From positions 930,001 through 994,000 of the forward strand of contig FMBT01000291.1 in NCBI GenBank assembly GCA_900095095.1: DNA of 64,000 nt. Direction: 5' to 3'. Positions 35,460-46,851 of the stretch are shown in pieces. The stretch comes from Fragilariopsis cylindrus CCMP1102. Its lineage: Eukaryota > Bacillariophyta > Bacillariophyceae > Bacillariales > Bacillariaceae. Numbering within the stretch: the first letter of the stretch is position 1; each line of letters opens with the position of its first letter. The notes beneath the pieces are model-generated. The model saw only the letters and a list, made by a program, of their open reading frames with translations. It was not told where the DNA came from and searched no databases. The position numbers were made by a program, and so were the translations under genes.

Positions 35460-37548
35460 TCACCCATATAAGTACTGATTGCGAACCATTTCGTACAGCT
35501 CTTGCTTTCCAGATGTCTTTTTTGGTTCACCTTTCGCCTTTGCATATTCAACACATTCCTCCAAGGAAGCTTCACCATTCTTAATCTTCGTACCTAATGG
35601 GTCTGTCTCCCAACTGAGATATCTTTCAACAACCTACAAGTTCGAAAGGAAGGAAGTATAAAATATGAGAGAAAGATCGCTTGCATCGAATCTCAGGCTT
35701 TCTTTTGGATTTTAATAATATTTATGTTATTACAGTGTAATACATCAGCAAGATATTCGTATTTATTGAACTATGTATACTACGTACCATAGATTTGAGT
35801 ACACCCTCTTCTTTCATTTTTGCTGCCTTGCGCAATCCTAAAGCATAGTTGTCCATGGCGCCAATATGGCCTATGAACAAATCAACAGGATCTACAGACT
35901 CCCGACGGACTTTACAATCAAAGTTAAGGCCACCAGTGACGAAGCCACCCTGTTCAAGTAGTATGGACATGACAGCAGTAGATTGCGCTAAATCCATAGG
36001 AAAATTGTCCGTATCCCATCCGAGGAGGATATCACCAGTATTAGAATCTATTGATCCGAGCTTACCATACAGCGATGCGACGTAAATGTCATGAACAGCC
36101 TCGTGCCCTGCCAACGTTGTATGATTAGGTTCGATATTAAGTTGAAAGTGATCGATTAGGTCATATTCATGCAGAAAAGCCAAGGTTGTTTGTGCGTCGT
36201 AATCGTATTGATGTTTTGTAGGTTCACGAGGCTTTGGCTCAATAAGGAACTGTGCAGTATATCCTTTACGTTTTTTATAGTCCACGGCCATTTTATCTGG
36301 AACATAGAAAGAAGTTTGTGTCAGTTATCATATTACTTCAATATTAATTTAAAGGTTCGAAAGATAATTCATTGATCATTTTATATAGAACTTACACATC
36401 ATTGCCATCTGGTCACATTCCGACTTGAATTCTGTATTGAGGAGAGATTGCTTTTGTGGAAGAAACAATGTAGAATACGAAGAGGCAGTAAAATAATACA
36501 GTATTTATAGCCCAGTTTTTGCAAAATTGAATAAGAGCACAGAATAATACAGTATTTTTGGTTCCGAAACTAAACACACGCACGCACACACACACATAAC
36601 ACATAACACAAATCACACACGCAATGATTCAATTACACTCACATATCCCTCTCGGCCTCCCCAGAATACATGGTTGGTTCCCCCAAGCTTATGATTAATA
36701 TCCATCACCTTTTGAATTTGTGCGCTGCATAACAAAAGACCTAATGAAGGAAAGAAAAGAGAATTTAGGGGATGCATCGATTCAACACTAAATTGCCAAG
36801 GCTTTAATCAAAAGGAACCTTCAATTTCACTTTCGATTTTAAAGATAATAATATAGATACTGACCTGCACGTCCGGATTGGTCATTCCACCATTCATATA
36901 ACGAGGATTACTAAAGAGATTCTGGGTCGCCCATAATAGATTAATATTTGTCTCCTTTTGTTTTTCTAACAAGTAATCTGTGATAACGTCCAGATTATTA
37001 TGTGATTCTTCGATGGTTTCACCTTCCGGTGCCACATCGAAATCTTGTGTGAACAGATTAGAGTAAATATGAATGAATACAAATCAACGACCAAAAGTAT
37101 GAATAAATAATGAATCGAATCAACGTACATAATATTTATTAGTTTGATATCGGGACACAAACTGAATCAAGATCAAAAATTTCAAAGAAATGAACATAAA
37201 CGAATAAATAAATAGAGCACTTCTCTTACCATGAAAGCAATAGTATTCAATTCCAAGTTTAGTAAAGAATTCAAATGCAACATCGATCCGTCGTTTGGCA
37301 AGTTCAATTCCTTCTAAATCACCTTCCCAATCACGTATGTACGTCGGTGATCCAAACGGATCAGCACCCCCTCCGCCAACAAAAGTATGCCAAAAACAAA
37401 CACTAAATTTAAGCCATTCCTTCATAGGCTTTCCTAAGATAACTTCATCAGGATTGTAATGTTTAAAACTTAATGCATCACCCTTCGATTCTGGTTTGTA
37501 TTCGATCTTACTAATGTCAGGAAAGAATTCTTTGCTACTTTCGGACAT
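35460..37548 (-). CDS. xylA: xylose isomerase (six exons, one frameshift in exon 3)
   Basis: Interconverts D-xylose and D-xylulose (also glucose and fructose) with two divalent metals. Exons: 37548-37230, 37043-36865, 36740-36643, 36450-36396, 36296-35788 and 35633-35460. Family signatures are clear: FWHTFVGGGGADPFG, YCFHDFDVAPEG (catalytic His, Asp), GGTNHVFWGGREGY, FLIEPKPREPTKHQYDYD, NIEPNHTTLAGHEAVHD and GWDTDNFP (metal ligands). In exon 3 the frame breaks at about 36722-36730: VFCYAA matches the family before the break and AQIQKVMDINHKLGG after it. One restored base makes the coding total divisible by three (444 residues), normal for class II enzymes. No signal peptide, so probably cytosolic. 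Either a missing base or an inactivated gene. Confidence 0.92.
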
Positions 37549-38195
37549 GATTTTTTTATTGTTAATGTTATTGTCGACTTATATTTGTATTCTTGGTTCG
37601 ACAATAGCAAGTGTATTTAATATTGGTGATGGCTAATTTAATAATGCATGTAATGGAAAAATTGGATCTTTTTTGACAACAATCACAACATCAAACAGCG
37701 AATCAATCCCGATTTTATCTTGCTCCCCCTTTTAGAAGGACAGGGGAGGGGGATAATAAAACCCCTTTTCAACACACGAATTAATTTCGTCACAAAGAAC
37801 TTCGGTGAGATACGAACAACAATTTACTTAAGGGTCCACCCCTAGCCGGCTAGGACCAAGAAAGTTCTTCGTACTGTACTTCCACCGTGCAACGGAAAAC
37901 GCAGATGAGGCTATGGTGTGGAATTTTTACATTATTAAAGCCTTCATAACCCTTAAAGTCTACCCAATTGACAGGAAATTAAAAAATAAAATGAGATTTT
38001 TGATAGTTTTCGAACCACTCTGTACGCTTTTTTTTCTAAGTTTTCAATGGATAGAACGATACGCGTTTTCCGTTGCACGGAGGAAGTACATCTTGTATCA
38101 AGCAAGTGCGCATTTTTTAAGTTACGCTTTTGAAGTAATTCACATAAATTGCTCATACAACACACAACATAGATAGTACAACAACTGATACAACT
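37549..38195. other. divergent intergenic region with a long inverted repeat
   Basis: Promoter side of both xylose isomerase (minus) and the Rossmann-fold gene (plus). It contains a 27-base inverted repeat described separately. No gene. Confidence 0.6.
37876..38089. repeat. 214-bp element bounded by 27-bp inverted repeats (MITE-like)
   Basis: The arms at 37876-37902 and 38063-38089 (core CCGTGCAACGGAAAACGC and its complement) are complementary except for one base. The 160 bases inside are AT-rich and non-coding. No clear target-site duplication is visible, so it may be a small non-autonomous transposon or a structured upstream element. Confidence 0.75.
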
Positions 38196-39146
38196 ATGAT
38201 GCTTCGAACCATCACACTTTCCTGCTCTTTGCTATGCCTGACAGCCTTGTCGCTTTCCAGAATAATCGGAGAGACCGAAGCCAAGACCGCGGTATTGTTC
38301 GGTGCGACCGGTGCCGTCGGGAACGAAGTCTTTCGTGCCATGCTCGCGGAAAAAAAGCCCTTTTTTACCAAGGTGATACTGGTGGGACGGCGTCCATTCC
38401 CACCCGAGGTGATCGATCCTGTGGCATTGTGGGACGAGCTTCCGTTGGAGGTAATCAAATTCGAGGACATTTCGGACCTCGGGAACGTCGACCAACACGA
38501 CGAGCTGGCGGCGATGGAAGCCGATGCCTGTTTCATTGCCGTCGGGAACGCCTTTCCCCAGCGGTCGGATCTCCACGACTGGCACTTTGTGGAAGTTACC
38601 ATGGCCAAATCCATGACAAGACTTTGTGGCAAGATGCAAGCGACGACAATCACCGTCTTTACGGCCATCGATTCGGAACAACCAGACCCGACACCCTACA
38701 GCAAGGAAGAGCTCACGGAAACAGGAACTCCCATGGGATGGTGGCCCGTATTGATGGGAACCATGCGCATGATGGGACTGAAAGAGACAGCCGTGGCGTC
38801 CGAAGTATCGAAGATGACGACGCATATTCCACTTGTTCGGATATTCCAGCCGTCCAACATCATTACGGAAGAAATCCGATACGGCTGGCTCGACTGGACC
38901 GTGTTCAAATTTCATGCGGTCTTTGATCCGTGGTTGCCGACGCGGTACCACTCGGTCACCACCGAGTTGCTGGCATACGCAATGGTGACAGATTCCATAA
39001 ATATTCTATCCGGGAGCACAGCATCCGCATCTGCATCTACGACCGTTGGTAACGTCGGCGAAGACGGAGCGACACGATTCACGTACGGGGACTTTGTGCG
39101 CATTGCTGCCGGGGAAGACGTGGGAGAGAAACACACAGAATTGTAG
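38196..39146 (+). CDS. NAD(P)-binding Rossmann-fold protein (atypical SDR, HTATIP2-like)
   Basis: A 316-residue protein with a signal-peptide-like N-terminus (residues 1-22) and then a nucleotide-binding motif VLFGATGAVGNEVF (Gly-rich loop near 36-42), typical of atypical short-chain dehydrogenases. The order VILVGRRPF, then a strand ending ACFIAVGN, then the later segment LVRIFQPSNIITE matches the TIP30/HTATIP2-like group, whose members bind NADPH and often lack a classical catalytic Tyr-Lys pair. The coding sequence is clearly richer in GC than its surroundings. The signal sequence suggests the secretory route or plastid, but no typical A-F plastid motif is seen. Reaction unknown. Confidence 0.78.
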   Translation: MMLRTITLSCSLLCLTALSLSRIIGETEAKTAVLFGATGAVGNEVFRAMLAEKKPFFTKVILVGRRPFPPEVIDPVALWDELPLEVIKFEDISDLGNVDQHDELAAMEADACFIAVGNAFPQRSDLHDWHFVEVTMAKSMTRLCGKMQATTITVFTAIDSEQPDPTPYSKEELTETGTPMGWWPVLMGTMRMMGLKETAVASEVSKMTTHIPLVRIFQPSNIITEEIRYGWLDWTVFKFHAVFDPWLPTRYHSVTTELLAYAMVTDSINILSGSTASASASTTVGNVGEDGATRFTYGDFVRIAAGEDVGEKHTEL

Positions 39147-39691
39147 CAAAAAACAACTCCATAATTCATGCAATTTTCAATCAAAAATGATTATATATTA
39201 CGCTTGTATTCAACAGAAACGGTTAGAAATGGGTCTAGAAATATATTTAAATCTAAATCTAAATTTATTATGAATAGTTTCTTGTAAGTTGCATGCCGTT
39301 GAAAGTACTATAGTTTTACTAGTAATGCGAATTGTGACTGAAAAAAATCAGCTGGGACAATTTTTAACTCACGCACATTGAACATGTGCCACGAGAATTT
39401 TTGTACTAACTTGCCACCACTGAGCAAAAAAAAAGTGAATGAACACCTAGCACGCGTGGACTGGACGACCAAAAAAAATAGAATACCGTATACAGTATGA
39501 TAAACTAAGAAAGTTATATGCGCTTGGCGTTTGCTGGCGCATCACAACTCTTTCGAACAAGAAGGAAACGAATTGAAGCCATGATGACATAAAATAAACA
39601 ATACAGTACAACCACCAAACATACGGTTACTGCACCTCCCTTTTTCCATCGCCGACGGGTCAAGAGGAACAGTGACACCGTACACTGTATT
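39147..39691. other. intergenic region
   Basis: AT-rich; no gene seen. Confidence 0.6.
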
Positions 39692-40064
39692 ATGATGTGT
39701 CCTGCCGATAATATACTTTCGAAGAAGAAGAAGAATAGGGGAAAGAAGAAGAAGGTCGATCATAGTCAATACAAAAAAGGAAAGGAACTAAGCTCCCTCC
39801 CATCAGCTAGTAGAGACGATTCTAGTTCTACTTCGAAGGAAAATTTTGATGATTCCGTTTCTACATTATTAAGTTACCAGGTAAACTCAACATTAACATT
39901 AACGTCGACGTCAATGTCAACGTTAACGTCAACACCAGGCTCAGGCGCAGACGAGAAAATGAATGAAGATGAAATAAAGGAAGAGGAAGATGTAGATGAA
40001 GAAGAAGGGAAGATATTCAACAAATCATACAAACAAATATATTATCGGGTGGTCGAGAAAGTGG

Positions 40065-40099
<35 letters not shown>

Positions 40100-40927
40100 C
40101 GAAATTCTGTTCGAAAAAAGAAAAAGGGTAGGAAAAATAAGGATAAAGTAGAATGGGAAGCTAGTGTAGCATGTGATACTTCTTCTACTACAAAAATCAA
40201 CGCTTCATGTACAGACTCCTCTGTTAATGATCAACAAAACGACTACATACAAACCTCTACCCGATCTGTCACTAGTAGTGTTATTAGTGATGTCAGTATC
40301 AGTAGTAATAGTAGAAGTAATCCAGATTTTAGTTTTCGAGTATTAAAGGAACAACGGAATTCTTACATGCATCGTTTATTGAAGAAAGACGGGGGTAACG
40401 ATGGTTCGAGTAGTTTCCAGTCAACAAGTTCTGATGAGAAGTCAGATTTTTCAAGTGTAATCAACAGCAAGAATAATGAGACTTCTTTTAATAGGCCCAT
40501 TAGTCGGTCTGAGCTTAGAGAAGATCTAAACGCTCAAGTGAGGGCACGTTTTGAAACTCAAGATGAAAGACTTGCAGAAGACGTAAGAACATCCATTCGA
40601 CGAGCAATAAGTAAAAATGGTGGATTAGGTATAGTAGACGAAGAAACAGGTGATGGTGGGGGTGATGATGATAACGATGATGGGGAAGACGGGGATGATA
40701 AGAGTACCGATAAAAACAACAAAGACGGAGACGAAGAGTCTGGTAATGGAAATAACGATAACAAGGAAGATGCTGATGACGGTGATGAGATTGTCAACAC
40801 AAAACCACTAAAACGACTAGCAGATATAATGATATCACGTAGAGGATATATTGTATTTGTGGCTATATGTGTTTGCCTTCTACTGATTGGGAATATTCTT
40901 CTGATCGTACGTCTTGTGGGCTCTTAA
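39692..40927 (+). CDS. hypothetical tail-anchored, low-complexity protein
   Basis: A 411-residue protein without a recognised domain. The N-terminus is strongly basic (KKKKNRGKKKK); the middle has Ser/Thr-rich and Glu-rich tracts and an Asn run coded by an AAT repeat. A predicted helical stretch (SRSELREDLNAQVRARFETQ) is followed by an Asp/Asn-rich region. A single hydrophobic helix (YIVFVAICVCLLLIGNILLI) lies at the extreme C-terminus, flanked by RRG. That is the design of a tail-anchored membrane protein with its bulk in the cytosol. Codon use and the clean frame support a real gene. Function unknown. Confidence 0.65.
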
Positions 40928-41127
40928 AGAGAATTGACCACGAAAAAAAAGAAAGGAATGAAATCGAAAATGATGCAAATTTGCCAATTTTACGATTACG
41001 TCCTAAATACAATATACACTTTTTAAGAGACCCATGTTAGCAATACTATTTAATTGGTTACAGTAATTTATAATTTATTCTATTCCAAGTGACAACACAC
41101 AACGAGAAGTTTTTGGTTTTGTTTTGG

Positions 41128-42806
41128 TTATATACCTAAGTCATCTATGAGATCTGGATTGATTTCCGTTATTTCATAGACTAAATAATTTTGATCTTCA
41201 TCTGAGATGGGTGATTTGGTTTGTATCAGTTGTGATAGAATATCCTCCGGTTGTTCTTGCTGCTGCTGCTGCGGTGATGGTGGTAATGGCGACGACGACG
41301 CTGCTACTGGTTCCGATGTATTTAGATCATTTAACGAAGTCGCTGACAACGACCCACCCGTGGTTAACCATCTACAAATCCCCTCAATGTGTCCTGCTCC
41401 TACGATAGCCACAAGGCGATACCGCCGAGGATTGTTGCCTTCTCGACCTATACTATTACTAACGGGATTATCACTCATCAATAAACTCCGACAGGTCTGA
41501 TACAATTTGCAAGCCATATAAGCATCTCTTTCTTTGAGAATAACCTTGGGAAGGAGGGAAGTTATTTAATGTGAGAGGTAAAAATGAATGAATAGATTTA
41601 TATATCTATTCATATAACTGCAATATAATATAATATCTTTGAAAAAGGAAAAAAATCATCTTACCGTTTCGAGTGTTGGAAAATGTTTAGCCAATTCAGC
41701 AATCGATTCGGACATAAGGTCAGTATCTCCCTTTAAAATTTTCTCCATCCATTCTTTAATCTCTTCAGGATTTGGTTTTCGGAGGGAAGAAATGAACAAT
41801 CCCACCAATAATTTGATCTTCCCCCACACTCGTAATGACTCCCACGCACGCGTTAATGTAATAGATACTGGACGATCTCCCAATATCATATGTACAACTT
41901 TTGGTCGTTGTTGTTGTTGTTGTTGCTGCTGTTTAAGATCGTTGTTATTGTGATAATTATTATGATTTTGCTCAACATAGGTTGATGGAATCGGAGTAGT
42001 ATCTTGGTTACCTATGACTGTTTTCCAATAATTGTAGGCTTGTTTGAACTCACTTCCTAATTCAACGTCCAACGAATCGGCAAAATCTTCTTGCATATTA
42101 CTCATAAGGGAGGAAGCGATTGTTGATAAGGATTGAGTATCAACAGATTTGCTATTATTTTTTTTGTTTTCTTCTTTTTTTCCCTACTATTCACATTTCT
42201 CCATTTTTTCCAAAACTTCCCAGTCGACTTCATCGGCTCTTGCTCGTCTTGTTTGATGCCGTCCTCGCTATGAATCGTATTGCTATTCTCGTCGTCATCG
42301 TCATCGTCCTCTGTCGTCGACGTCGTCTCTACTAGTAGAGGAAGACGTTGATAACAAAGTTCAACGAAAATCGCGTCCGGTTCCATCGATTCTAGTAACT
42401 GCCGAACATCGCGAGACGAATCTTTAGAAACATGTGCAGTACCAAGCAAAATCACTTCAACTCCACAGTCTCTATTGTTGTCGACGATGCCGTGGTTATC
42501 GTTCCGTCCTGGTCCTGGTCCTGGAACGAAAATTCGTTGCAGGGTCTTCGTCTTGTTGCACAGAGGAAAGGGAAGTTGTCGCTTCCACAGTGGAACATTG
42601 TTGTCAAGTCGTTTATTATCATCTACATTATCTGATAGAGCTATCGCAACGGTACTATTTTGCTCTGCATTATCTTCGTTGCACGGCGAATAAGAAGAAG
42701 CAGAAGAAGAAGAAAAACGACCTACTGGACTAGTGGCGAGGCTCGTTGAGGCGAAGAGGACAAACACCACAAGACAGATAAGCCTGCCTCCTGTCAGAAC
42801 ATTCAT
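41128..42806 (-). CDS. TraB/PrgY-domain protein with signal peptide (frameshifted)
   Basis: TraB-family proteins include bacterial pheromone-shutdown proteins and eukaryotic TRABD proteins; the fold has a conserved GTAHV motif. Here, after a signal peptide (residues 1-24), VILLGTAHVSKDSSRDVRQL and DAIFVELC appear in exon 1, followed by RPVSITLTRAWESL. Exon 2 (41544-41128) adds VILKERDAYMACKL and a glycine motif VAIVGAGHIEGI, all in family order. The intron is 41664-41545. The frame breaks at an A8 run (T8 at 42158-42165); one additional A gives a continuous protein of 519 residues. Gln repeats and acidic stretches are inserted between the conserved blocks. The location is organellar or secretory by the signal peptide, and the function is unproven. 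Confidence 0.82.
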
Positions 42807-44391
42807 AATGTACGGTTTATGTCTTGACTACCTCCGGTACGCAAGTAATGCGATATCTTATTGTATTATTTGCTTTGTAAATTGGAATTATCAATTTTAA
42901 AAAATCATTAATTTTTTTTTAAAATCAAAATTGACAACACATTTTATGGGTTCCAGGTGGAACTTCCTATGTTACCCTCACTTCTACTCTGAAGTAGGAC
43001 TACTGTACTGTAATGTACTGTATGTTGATAGTAATATACTGTAGTATGTTAAAATTACAATTGTACAAGAATAAAGTATCCAGATATATCAAGAAAAGGA
43101 ACTAGCTAACAACAACAAAATTATCAGAAGTTTGTAAACTTACTTGCAAATATGTTGTAGCATGATGTATTATCCTTATAACCACATATAATAAATACTC
43201 CTTATTATTTTGTGCTTGTGTAGTATGTGCCACCATAGTGTTCCATAATTAAATGTCCCTTTGAAGTGCCAAGATAGAACGATATTTTTGGGTCCACCTA
43301 TAGCTCTTCCTGTTGTAAGTACAACAAAAGCAGTTACTGCACAAATCAAATACCAGTCCCTTTAATCAACAACAACAACGACAACAACCCAAAATCACAG
43401 GAAAAATCCATTTTGATTTAGTTAGAAGAAGATACTTCCTTTACTTTACTAGGTTAGATCTGAAGGAAGAATGAAATGAAATAACAATGGAATTTCAGGA
43501 AGAATGAAATGAAATAACAATGGAATTTCAGACATAGTCTTTTTCTTGTTTGATTGATTTGGTAAACAAAAGATATTACTGTAGTAACCTGTAATTGGTG
43601 ATTACAAGCTCGTCTAACACCACGCAATGTCTCTGTATGTGGTAAAAAGGATAAAAATTAAAATAATAATAGTAGTATGACTTTACATTAAATAATTCAA
43701 ACAAATCAAATTACAAAAAGACTGACCAAATTAACCATGCATGATAATGGATAATATAATATGAATTCTGCAGTAATCGTTTATTGATACTAGTAGCAGG
43801 GTCTAGGTAGCTAGAGCAGAGGTTACAGTACAGTGTTGTTCAACAGTATTAGTATTAAGTTAAGGTTAATTAAAATTACGTAAAGTACGCCCAGTACGTT
43901 CAAACGTGTGCTACGTACGTGATACCACAAATAATGCATAGTAGCTAAATGTAAAAAATGCATGTCGATAATTTTTTGTCGATGTAAAAATTGAGAAAAT
44001 TCTTTACAAAAACATTTATTGCAATTAATCATTGTTCTATTTCTAGATTCACAACTTGTACTATCAAACAAACATTATTATGACGCCTCTGCTCCTGAGC
44101 ATGGAAAGTTCTTTCAGCGAACATACCAACTTTTCCTAATTGCATGCGGAAGAAAAAAACGACGTCGATGGTTGGTTGAATTCTTTGTTGTACGTTCTTC
44201 AAAGAACACTTGGTAAAGCATCGTGTGAAGAGAAATGAGAAGGATTTTTTTACAACTAAATATAACATACATATCCGTTGAAGAATTTCTCACACCAACA
44301 TAATTCTCACAAAATCAAATAATACAAACTTCAAAACAACAACAAAGAACAAGATCAAAATCAAGAAATGAACATTTGAATTAATACAACA
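42807..44391. other. long intergenic region
   Basis: No gene is supported. It contains the 33-bp tandem duplication at 43465-43530, several A/T runs, and the presumed promoters of the TraB gene (minus) and the beta-helix gene (plus). Confidence 0.55.
43465..43530. repeat. perfect 33-bp tandem duplication
   Basis: Two identical adjacent 33-base units, each starting GGAAGAATGAAATGAAATAA, at 43465-43497 and 43498-43530. Non-coding; recent by its perfect identity. Confidence 0.97.
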
Positions 44392-46516
44392 ATGGAGCTC
44401 GAACCTACAGTACCCGAATGGCCAATGAACGTTATGGTGTTTACACCCGATGACGATATTGCTGATATCAAGAAGAAGATTGCCATAACTGAAGATCCTA
44501 TTACGAATTACATAGACGCACAAGGAAATACAGCGTCTACATATAACTCGGACCACCACTTTTCTACCAAGCACTACGCCCTACTATTTGCTCCTGGCGA
44601 ATACAAGGATTGTACCTTTGAAGTTGGGTATTACGTCCAAATGCTGGGTCTAGGTAAGACTGTCAAAGGAGAAGGTGCTGTTCGATTCACTGGCGAGAAT
44701 AGTGGACCATTCGTTCCAGCGCTTAACAAGGATATGCCTGAGACTGATGGTGGATCAATTCCCTATCCTGGTTCGGGTTTATGTTTGGATACGTTCTGGC
44801 GCTCTGCGGAAAACTTCAGTGCCGAGAACATCGTGTGGGCAGTGAGCCAAGCAGCGCCACTTCGAAATGTTTATGTTAGTAGTGATTTAACATTCGGCGA
44901 CGGTGGAGCTTACTCCAGTGGCGGCTTTTTGGCTAATGCCGAGGTCGGTGGGAAATGCAACTTCGTGGCTAATCAGCAATGGTTTAGTAGAGCTGTTGAT
45001 TTCAAAGGAGCTGTCGAAGGTGGTGCCTGGTCTACTGTCTTTGCAGGCTGCACTGGCGTTAATGTCCCTAAAGAGAATATAGAAGTAGGGGATCTTGTAA
45101 GTACGGTGGAGGAAATACCTAAGGTTCGCGTGGAAAAGCCTTTCATCGTATTGAATAACGAGAATGGCGAATATGAACTCCATGTACCCAAAGGTACGAC
45201 CGACCCGAAGCTGACATCAGGTTCACACTTGGATGATAGCAACAACACCGTACGATCCTTTTCTAAAGTTAAGGTTTGTAAACCATTCCTCCCTATCGAC
45301 GATGACGGAAATTATACCGAAATCCCTGATTCTACATATAATGATATTACTGAATTTGACGAGGAACTTACCTCGGAGATTCAAAAAGCACTTGATGATG
45401 GCAAAGATATAGTACTTTGCGCAGGAATTTTCTTCCTAACCCAGCCATTAGTCGTGAAGTATACCAACCAGGTTATTCTTGGACTTGGACTAGCAACCCT
45501 TGTCGCCCCCCAAGATGGATCACCGTGTATTCGTGTACTAGCAAACACATCAGGTGTTCGTATTGCAGGTTTGGTGCTGGAGGCGTCGAAACAAAGCTTG
45601 TCGACTGACAAATCTAACAACAATTCTGATAATGTCCGATCCCTTTTAGACTTTGGAGAACCTTATCAAACTGATCGCGGGGATACTTCCAATCCTGGAG
45701 CCATCACGGACCTATTTACAAGAGTTGGAGGATCCAATTTGGATCGCTCCATCTCAACTGATGTGATGGTAAGAGTGCTTTCTGGTAATGTCGTTGGTGA
45801 CAATCTTTGGTTATGGAGAGCCGATCATGGAAAATTGAGACCGGGTGAAAAACCCAACGATGAAAACTTCCCTCGATATCATCAAGTCAGGATCTACGAA
45901 ACGGTCGACGGAATACATAACAAGGTGAACGAATGCATGGTCAACAACGCCCTTGTTGTTAATGGGGATAATGTCAATATGTACGGACTTTTTTGTGAAC
46001 ACACTGTCCAAGATCAGATGATCTGGAAGGGCGAACATGGCAGCGTCTGTTTCTATCAATGCGAACTTCCATACGATGTCAACACCGAGTATGACTACAC
46101 TGGTTATCGTAAGTAAATATAATATGTTACAGAACTGCGCCTGTCTACTATGATGATACCGTATCTTATTTTTTCACTTACCCTTGTCTTCTTTTGTTGC
46201 TGTCTCTTTGTCTTTCTTTTTCTGATACGGCACGAAAATAAAACACGTAGATGTACATGAAGACGTTGACCATCATACTGGAAAAGGCTTGGGGGTTTAC
46301 AATAACTTCACGTGCTTCGCTGTACACGCACCAAGCGGTTTGAAGTTTCCTGAGAAGGACAATATTATTATTCAGAACCCTTTTACCCGTTTTCTCAACG
46401 GAATGGGAAGTCAAGTCCATGTACTTCACGAAGGGCAAAAAAAGGTTGGCAAAGCTGTGACCGTCAGCAACGAGATTGCTCGTGCCTGGGTTGGATCAGG
46501 AAACGACCATGCTTAG
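44392..46516 (+). CDS. right-handed beta-helix protein, pectate-lyase/GH-like
   Basis: Two exons (44392-46108 and 46251-46516) encode 660 residues. The sequence resembles pectin-lyase-fold proteins that act on polysaccharides. It shows LLFAPGEYKDCTFEVGYYVQ and MLGLGKTV early on. Later come GIFFLTQPLVVKYTNQVILG and LGLATLVAPQDG, typical of the start of a second helix, then GVRIAGLVLEAS, MYGLFCEHTVQDQMIWKGE and a C-terminal HHTGKGLGVYNNF segment after the intron. No signal peptide is visible at the chosen ATG. Catalytic residues cannot be assigned with confidence. Related long beta-helix proteins in bacteria and fungi are usually secreted; whether this one is cannot be told here. Confidence 0.72.
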
Positions 46517-46851
46517 GTCATCTGCGATAGGTATATCCAGGGCTCGATTTGAAGATCCCCAACGTGTTTAGAATTCTCGATTATTTGTTGATATACGGCT
46601 TCGCGGTATCATAACAGCAGGTAGCGTCGAACAGTAAGATTCCTCTAGGAAATTATTTGTCATACTAATTCTACTATATTTTATACCGTATCAAAACATA
46701 TTCATGTATGCACAATTTCACATTCTGTTATTTCAGTCACAATTTATTGCTGAACGAAAAGTAGTTGTAAGAAGATAACCAGTACTTGAGTTGTTCTTTC
46801 GTAACCAAGTCTTGCTCTTCAAACCACCCATAACTATTATTTAATTACTAA
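46517..46851. other. convergent intergenic region
   Basis: 3' ends of the beta-helix gene and the repeat-protein gene. No gene. Confidence 0.6.

Noticed and set aside
37913-38176. 87-codon frame in the inverted-repeat element
   Set aside because: Covers the palindrome and AT-rich core; not protein-like and not a transposase.
38232-38951. Long frames on both strands overlapping the Rossmann-fold gene (239 and 230 codons)
   Set aside because: Shadows of a GC-rich real gene; no family resemblance, while the chosen frame has the GATGAVG motif.
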